Assembly (NCBI GenBank): GCA_900550005.1 | Contig: URQL01000064.1 | Coordinates: 1-8,402 of the forward strand | Direction: 5' to 3' | Origin: an uncultured Erysipelotrichaceae bacterium | Lineage (GTDB): Bacteria; Bacillota_I; Bacilli_A; Erysipelotrichales; Coprobacillaceae | DNA length: 8,402 nucleotides | In this document: piece by piece, positions 4,583 through 8,402 of the stretch | Layout: the number at the start of each line of letters is the position of its first letter | Numbering within the stretch: the stretch's first letter is position 1 | Made by a program: the position numbers and the translations under genes | The notes under the pieces: generated by a model | Told to the model about the DNA's origin: nothing | Databases searched by the model: none | The model's input: the letters and a program-made list of their open reading frames with translations, nothing else

Positions 4583-6310
4583 ATGATCAAAAAAATATTA
4601 TCTTATGTAAGAGAATATAAAAAAGCTTCCTGGTTAGCTCCTCTATTTGTATCTTTAGAAGTCGTTATGGAAGTAACAATTCCAATGATGATGGCTAAAA
4701 TCATCGATACTGGACTAGCAAATAGCGATATTCCTTATGTAATTAAAATTGGAATCATCATGGCTTGTATGGCTTTAGCTTCACTTGTCTTTGGAGCATT
4801 ATCTGGTCGATTTGCCGCTGTTGCTTCAGCAGGTTTAGCTAAAAACTTAAGACGTGGTATTTTTTATAAAATCCAAGAATTTTCATTTGCCAATATTGAC
4901 AAATTTTCAACATCAAGTTTAGTAACTCGTCTAACAACAGACATTACTAACGTTCAAAATGCTTATCAACAAATTATTCGTGGAATGGTTAGAGCACCTA
5001 TTATGCTTACTTTTGCATTATTTATGTGTTTCAATATTAATGCTCAATTATCACTGATCTTTGTTGTTGTTATTCCATTTCTAGGTACAGCACTTTATAA
5101 AATTATGACTGGTGCTCATCCTAACTTTTTAAAAATGTTTACTAAATATGATTTAGTTAACTTAGTCGTTCAAGAAAATTTAACAAGCATTCGTACAGTT
5201 AAAGCTTATGTAAGAGAAGAAAAAGAAAAAGAAAAATTTAATGATGCAGCTAATCAACTTTACGATTACTCTGTCCGCGCAGAAAAAATCTTAGCTTTCA
5301 ATATGCCTGTTATGCAATTATCAATGTACTTTACTATTATGATGGTATCTTGGCTTGGAGCAAGCTTTGTTATTAGCAAAAGTATGACAACCGGTCAATT
5401 GATATCTTTATTTACTTACATTGCCCAAATTTTATCAAGTTTAATGATGATTTCAATGGGATTTGTAATGGTAACTATGGCTAAAACTTCAGCTGATCGT
5501 ATCATTGAAGTTTTAGATGAAGAAAGTGACCTTGTCAATACAGATCACCCAATTTACGAAGTTAAAGATGGATCAATTGAATTTAAAAATGTAGACTTTA
5601 GTTATAGTAAAGATCCAAATGTCTTAGCTTTACAAGGTATCAATTTAAAAATTGAATCTGGTCAAACAATTGGTGTTATCGGTGGAACAGGAAGTTCAAA
5701 AACATCTTTAGTCCAACTTATTCCAAGACTTTATGATGTTACCAATGGAGAAGTTCTAGTAGGTGGTCAAGATGTAAGAAACATCGATATTAAGACATTA
5801 CGTGATAATGTTGCCATGGTATTACAAAAAAATGTACTTTTCTCTGGAACCATTAAAGATAACTTAAAATGGGGAGATGAAAATGCGACAGACGAAGAAG
5901 TCATCCGTATGAGCGAACTTGCTCAAGCAGATGAATTCGTCCAAACCTTCCCAGATCGTTACGATACGATGTTAGATCAAGGTGGTACAAACGTATCAGG
6001 AGGGCAAAAACAAAGATTATGTATTGCTAGAGCGTTGCTTAAAAAACCTAAAATCTTAATTCTTGATGATTCAACAAGTGCTGTTGATACGAAAACAGAT
6101 GCTTTGATCCGTAAAGCATTCTTAGAAGAAATTCCAAATACAACAAAAATCATTATCGCCCAACGTATTTCATCCATTCAAGATGCTGATAAAATCATCG
6201 TATTAGATGATGGTAAATTAAATGGTTTTGGTAGTCATGAAGAATTATTAAAAACAAATCAAATTTATAAAGAAGTATATGAATCACAAACGAAAGGAGA
6301 TAATGAGTAA
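4583..6310 (+). CDS. ABC exporter half-transporter with degenerate ATP site (subunit A of a heterodimer)
   Basis: This 575-residue half-transporter has a six-helix ABC transmembrane domain (about residues 16-300) fused to an ATPase domain (about 330-570). In the ATPase: Walker A GGTGSSKT (367-374), Q-loop Gln415, signature VSGGQ (471-475), Walker B ILILDD (491-496) and D-loop SAVD (499-502). Three key positions deviate: Ser372 replaces the usual Gly before the lysine, Asp496 replaces the catalytic Glu, and Gln527 (IIIAQR) replaces the switch His. This is the pattern of the non-hydrolytic-site subunit of heterodimeric exporters such as TM287/288, BmrCD and LmrCD. Its canonical signature should complete the active site of its partner. 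Likely role is drug, peptide or lipid efflux; the substrate is unknown. An in-frame ATG at 4556 overlaps the MarR gene, but ATG 4583 has GAAAGGGG with 7-base spacing. The downstream gene overlaps by one base (TAATG). Confidence 0.92.
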   Translation: MIKKILSYVREYKKASWLAPLFVSLEVVMEVTIPMMMAKIIDTGLANSDIPYVIKIGIIMACMALASLVFGALSGRFAAVASAGLAKNLRRGIFYKIQEFSFANIDKFSTSSLVTRLTTDITNVQNAYQQIIRGMVRAPIMLTFALFMCFNINAQLSLIFVVVIPFLGTALYKIMTGAHPNFLKMFTKYDLVNLVVQENLTSIRTVKAYVREEKEKEKFNDAANQLYDYSVRAEKILAFNMPVMQLSMYFTIMMVSWLGASFVISKSMTTGQLISLFTYIAQILSSLMMISMGFVMVTMAKTSADRIIEVLDEESDLVNTDHPIYEVKDGSIEFKNVDFSYSKDPNVLALQGINLKIESGQTIGVIGGTGSSKTSLVQLIPRLYDVTNGEVLVGGQDVRNIDIKTLRDNVAMVLQKNVLFSGTIKDNLKWGDENATDEEVIRMSELAQADEFVQTFPDRYDTMLDQGGTNVSGGQKQRLCIARALLKKPKILILDDSTSAVDTKTDALIRKAFLEEIPNTTKIIIAQRISSIQDADKIIVLDDGKLNGFGSHEELLKTNQIYKEVYESQTKGDNE

Positions 6311-8172
6311 TGAGAATGAGACCTATGCATGGTAAAAAACCTAAAAAAGAAGATACCATTGCTTCACTAAAATTTATATTAAGTTATATCTCTAAGTATT
6401 ATAAAGTTCATTTTGCCATTGTCACTGTTTGTATTTTAATCAGTTCACTTGCTAATGTGCGTGGAACCCTATTTTTACAATCCCTCATTGATGATTACAT
6501 TGTTCCTGTCATTGGGCAAAAAAATCCTGATATGAGTGGTTTACTTCATGCTTTAATGCAACTTGCTTGTATTTATGGTATTGGTGTTATTTCTGCTTAT
6601 AGTTATAACCGTTTAATGATCAATGTTGCCCAAGGAACATTAAGACGTATCCGTACAGATATGTTTGATCATTTGCAATCTTTACCTATTCGTTATTTTG
6701 ATCGCCATAGTCATGGTGAACTTATGAGTCGTTTTACCAACGATACAGATACATTAAGAATGATGTTAGGACAAATGATCCCACAAGTAATCAACTCTGC
6801 TGTAACGATTGTTTCTGTCTTTATTTCCATGGTAATTTTAAGTATCCCTCTTACTTGTATCACAATTATTATGGTTACTTTAATGATCACGATTTCTAAA
6901 AAAATTGGTTCACAAAGTTCTAAATTCTTCAATTCTCAACAAGCTGATTTAGGTAAACTAAATGGCTATATCGAAGAAATGATGGATGGTCAAAAAGTTG
7001 TCAAAGTATTTAATTATGAAGAAAAATCAAAACAAGAATTTGATACACTTAATAATAATTTATGTTCTTCAGCAACTAATGCCAATAGTTTTGCTAACTT
7101 CATGGGACCTGTTTCTAATAACTTAGGTCACTTGACTTATAGCGTTACTGCCATTTGTGGTGCCATCTTTGCCATCAATGGTATTTCTAATTTAACAGTT
7201 GGTAAAATTGCTTCTTTCTTACAACTTACACGAAGTTTCAATATGCCAATTTCTCAAATCACTCAACAATTTAATAATGTGATCATGGCCTTAGCTGGGG
7301 CTAAACGTATCTTAGATTTAATGGATCAAGTTCCCGAAAAAGATGAAGGTTATGTTGAACTTGTTAATGCAACCATCGATGAACAAGGTAATATTCACGA
7401 ATCTTCAACCCGTACAGGAATTTGGGCATGGAAACATCCTCATCAAGATGGAACGATTACTTATACAAAACTTACTGGCGATGTACGTTTTACAGATGTG
7501 GATTTTGGTTACTTTGATGATAAAATTGTTTTACATGATGTAAGTTTATTTGCTAAATCAGGACAAAAGATTGCTTTTGTTGGTGCTACTGGAGCTGGTA
7601 AAACAACCATTACAAATTTAATTAACCGTTTCTACGATATTCAAGAAGGTAAAATCCATTATGATGGTATCAATATTACAAAGATTAAGAAAGATGACCT
7701 GCGTCGCTCCATGGGTGTGGTGCTTCAGGATGTCAACCTGTTTACAGGTACAGTCATGGAGAATATCCGATACGGTAAGTTGGATGCCACTGATGAGGAA
7801 TGTATTGCGGCAGCCAAACTGGCCAATGCAGATGGCTTGCTCGAAGGCGACGACAGCGGTCTGTCTCAGGGACAGCGTCAGCTGATCTCTATTGCCAGAG
7901 CAGCGGTTGCTGATCCTCCGGTTATGATTCTGGATGAGGCAACATCCTCCATCGATACGAGAACAGAAGCCATCGTTCAGAAGGGTATGGATGCCCTGAT
8001 GCACGGCCGTACCGTTTTCGTCATCGCCCATCGCCTGTCAACAGTCAAGAACTCCGATGTTATCATGGTACTTGAGCATGGACGGATCATCGAGCGAGGC
8101 AACCATGAAAAACTGATTGCTGAGAAGGGCAAGTATTATCAGTTGTATACGGGAGCGTTTGAATTAGAATAA
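6310..8172 (+). CDS. ABC exporter half-transporter with consensus ATPase residues (subunit B); mosaic gene with an internal deletion
   Basis: This 620-residue partner has a short basic N-terminal tail, a six-helix domain (about 30-335), a roughly 45-residue linker (about 343-388, including RTGIWAWKHPH) that I believe is usual in this subunit of clostridial relatives, then the ATPase: Walker A GATGAGKTT (425-433), Q-loop Gln473, signature LSQGQ (518-522), Walker B VMILDE (538-543) with Glu543, D-loop SSID (546-549) and switch His574. It thus brings the intact hydrolysis residues. Two oddities occur. From about residue 458 to the end the DNA is about 51% G+C instead of 34%, with different codon choice. 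Between Gly509 and Leu510 it lacks 11 residues that the partner has before the signature (FVQTFPDRYDT in the partner). Translation is probably coupled to the upstream gene by the overlap, with AAAGGAGA (6293-6300) as ribosome site. Function is uncertain if the deletion is real. Confidence 0.88.
   Translation: MRMRPMHGKKPKKEDTIASLKFILSYISKYYKVHFAIVTVCILISSLANVRGTLFLQSLIDDYIVPVIGQKNPDMSGLLHALMQLACIYGIGVISAYSYNRLMINVAQGTLRRIRTDMFDHLQSLPIRYFDRHSHGELMSRFTNDTDTLRMMLGQMIPQVINSAVTIVSVFISMVILSIPLTCITIIMVTLMITISKKIGSQSSKFFNSQQADLGKLNGYIEEMMDGQKVVKVFNYEEKSKQEFDTLNNNLCSSATNANSFANFMGPVSNNLGHLTYSVTAICGAIFAINGISNLTVGKIASFLQLTRSFNMPISQITQQFNNVIMALAGAKRILDLMDQVPEKDEGYVELVNATIDEQGNIHESSTRTGIWAWKHPHQDGTITYTKLTGDVRFTDVDFGYFDDKIVLHDVSLFAKSGQKIAFVGATGAGKTTITNLINRFYDIQEGKIHYDGINITKIKKDDLRRSMGVVLQDVNLFTGTVMENIRYGKLDATDEECIAAAKLANADGLLEGDDSGLSQGQRQLISIARAAVADPPVMILDEATSSIDTRTEAIVQKGMDALMHGRTVFVIAHRLSTVKNSDVIMVLEHGRIIERGNHEKLIAEKGKYYQLYTGAFELE
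7681..8172 (+). other. High-GC foreign-looking segment forming the 3' quarter of the second ABC gene
   Basis: By direct count, bases 7681-8160 hold 243 G+C of 480 (about 51%), while the 480 bases before (7201-7680) hold 161 (about 34%) and bases 8221-8402 about 32%. Codon choice shifts at the same point: CTG, CAG, AAG and GCC become common where TTA, CAA, AAA and GCT dominated. The reading frame and the ABC ATPase homology run straight through the join. The left edge lies around the codons just before the Q-loop motif; the right edge coincides with the stop codon or lies just after it. Recombination with a homologous exporter gene or a chimeric assembly both fit. Confidence 0.8.
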
Positions 8173-8192
8173 AAAAATTTTTGTACAGATAA

Positions 8193-8402
8193 AATGTAAA
8201 ATATTTATTGGTTTTAGAATGGATAGTAGCTTTGTGTGATATTTATCCTGAAAAAGCTGAAGCAGCTAAGAAAAAGTATAATTTGACAGATGCAGTTGTA
8301 TTTGATGATCATCAGAAAATGCTGGCAAGTGATATAAAAATAGATATTGTACATGTTTGTACACCGCCTTATGTACATGCAGAAATTGCAATTAATTCCA
8401 TG
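8193..8402 (+). pseudogene. 5'-truncated Gfo/Idh/MocA-family oxidoreductase (continues beyond window)
   Basis: A frame open from 8193 (TAA at 8190-8192) to the window edge encodes, from about 8226, VALCDIYPEKAEAAKKKY, then VVFDDHQKML and IDIVHVCTPPYVHAEIAINSM. This is the middle of the N-terminal Rossmann fold of Gfo/Idh/MocA NAD(P)-dependent sugar or inositol dehydrogenases: the end of strand 2 with its acidic residue (VALCD) and the CTPPxxH motif that follows strand 4. The start codon, strand 1 and the GxGxxG dinucleotide-binding loop (about 25-30 residues) are missing, and only some 50 bases separate this from the ABC gene's stop. No ATG or ribosome site precedes it in frame. It is either a decayed gene fragment or half of a gene cut by the join described for this end of the window. 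Confidence 0.72.

Noticed and set aside
6303..6335. Out-of-frame ATG at 6303 as a leader peptide between the two ABC genes
   Set aside because: It would encode only about ten residues inside the overlap of two real genes. The adjacent AGGAG is better explained as serving ATG 6310.
7618..8031. 137-codon open frame on the minus strand under the second ABC gene
   Set aside because: It lies wholly inside a well-supported coding region, shows no recognisable domain, and is of the kind expected by chance opposite GC-richer coding sequence.
8170..8185. AAAAAATTTTT after the second ABC stop as a terminator
   Set aside because: It is an A/T-only palindrome without a GC-containing stem, so it is not a convincing intrinsic terminator. 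The operon's terminator is not seen.

Overview
The window is about one third G+C over most of its length. It has short intergenic gaps, strong AGGAGG-type ribosome binding sites, A/T-ending codons and TGG for tryptophan (standard code). Together with the protein families present, this suggests a low-GC Bacillota, plausibly a gut Erysipelotrichia-like bacterium. That placement is inference; no rRNA or other marker gene is present.

Layout from left to right. The window opens inside a plus-strand gene and holds its last ~200 codons, a DUF3427 domain as found at the C-terminus of large DEAD/DEAH-box helicases, closed by a hairpin terminator. Next, on the minus strand, come a TVP38/TMEM64-family membrane protein and a GH32 beta-fructosidase (sucrose or sucrose-6-phosphate hydrolase type), each apparently with its own promoter. 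Divergent from the GH32 gene is a MerR-family regulator, which converges on a minus-strand, membrane-anchored polysaccharide deacetylase (NodB/CE4) through a shared bidirectional terminator. Divergent from the deacetylase is a three-gene operon: a MarR-family repressor followed by the two halves of a heterodimeric ABC exporter. The end of the window holds a 5'-truncated Gfo/Idh/MocA oxidoreductase frame. No intergenic stretch exceeds 300 bases. No tRNA, rRNA, CRISPR array, riboswitch or insertion sequence was recognised.

The best-supported functional unit is the MarR-ABC-ABC operon. It has a near-consensus promoter, a perfect 18-bp palindrome at the expected transcription start, a TTG-started MarR gene, then two exporter half-transporters whose frames are coupled by a TAATG overlap. 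The first half carries the degenerate ATP-site residues (Asp for the catalytic Glu, Gln for the switch His). The second carries the intact Walker B Glu and switch His. This is the TM287/288- or LmrCD-like arrangement. The expected logic is ligand-relieved autorepression of an efflux pump.

The most unusual signal is inside the second ABC gene. At about base 7681, without any frame break, base composition jumps from about 34% to about 51% G+C and codon use changes (CTG, CAG and AAG replace TTA, CAA and AAA) until the stop codon. This foreign-looking tail also lacks 11 residues just before its LSQGQ signature, relative to the partner subunit. Immediately after its stop lies an AT-rich Gfo/Idh frame with no start and no Rossmann glycine motif. 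The window's right end is therefore a mosaic, made either by recombination within a conserved ATPase domain or by mis-assembly; the sequence alone cannot decide which.
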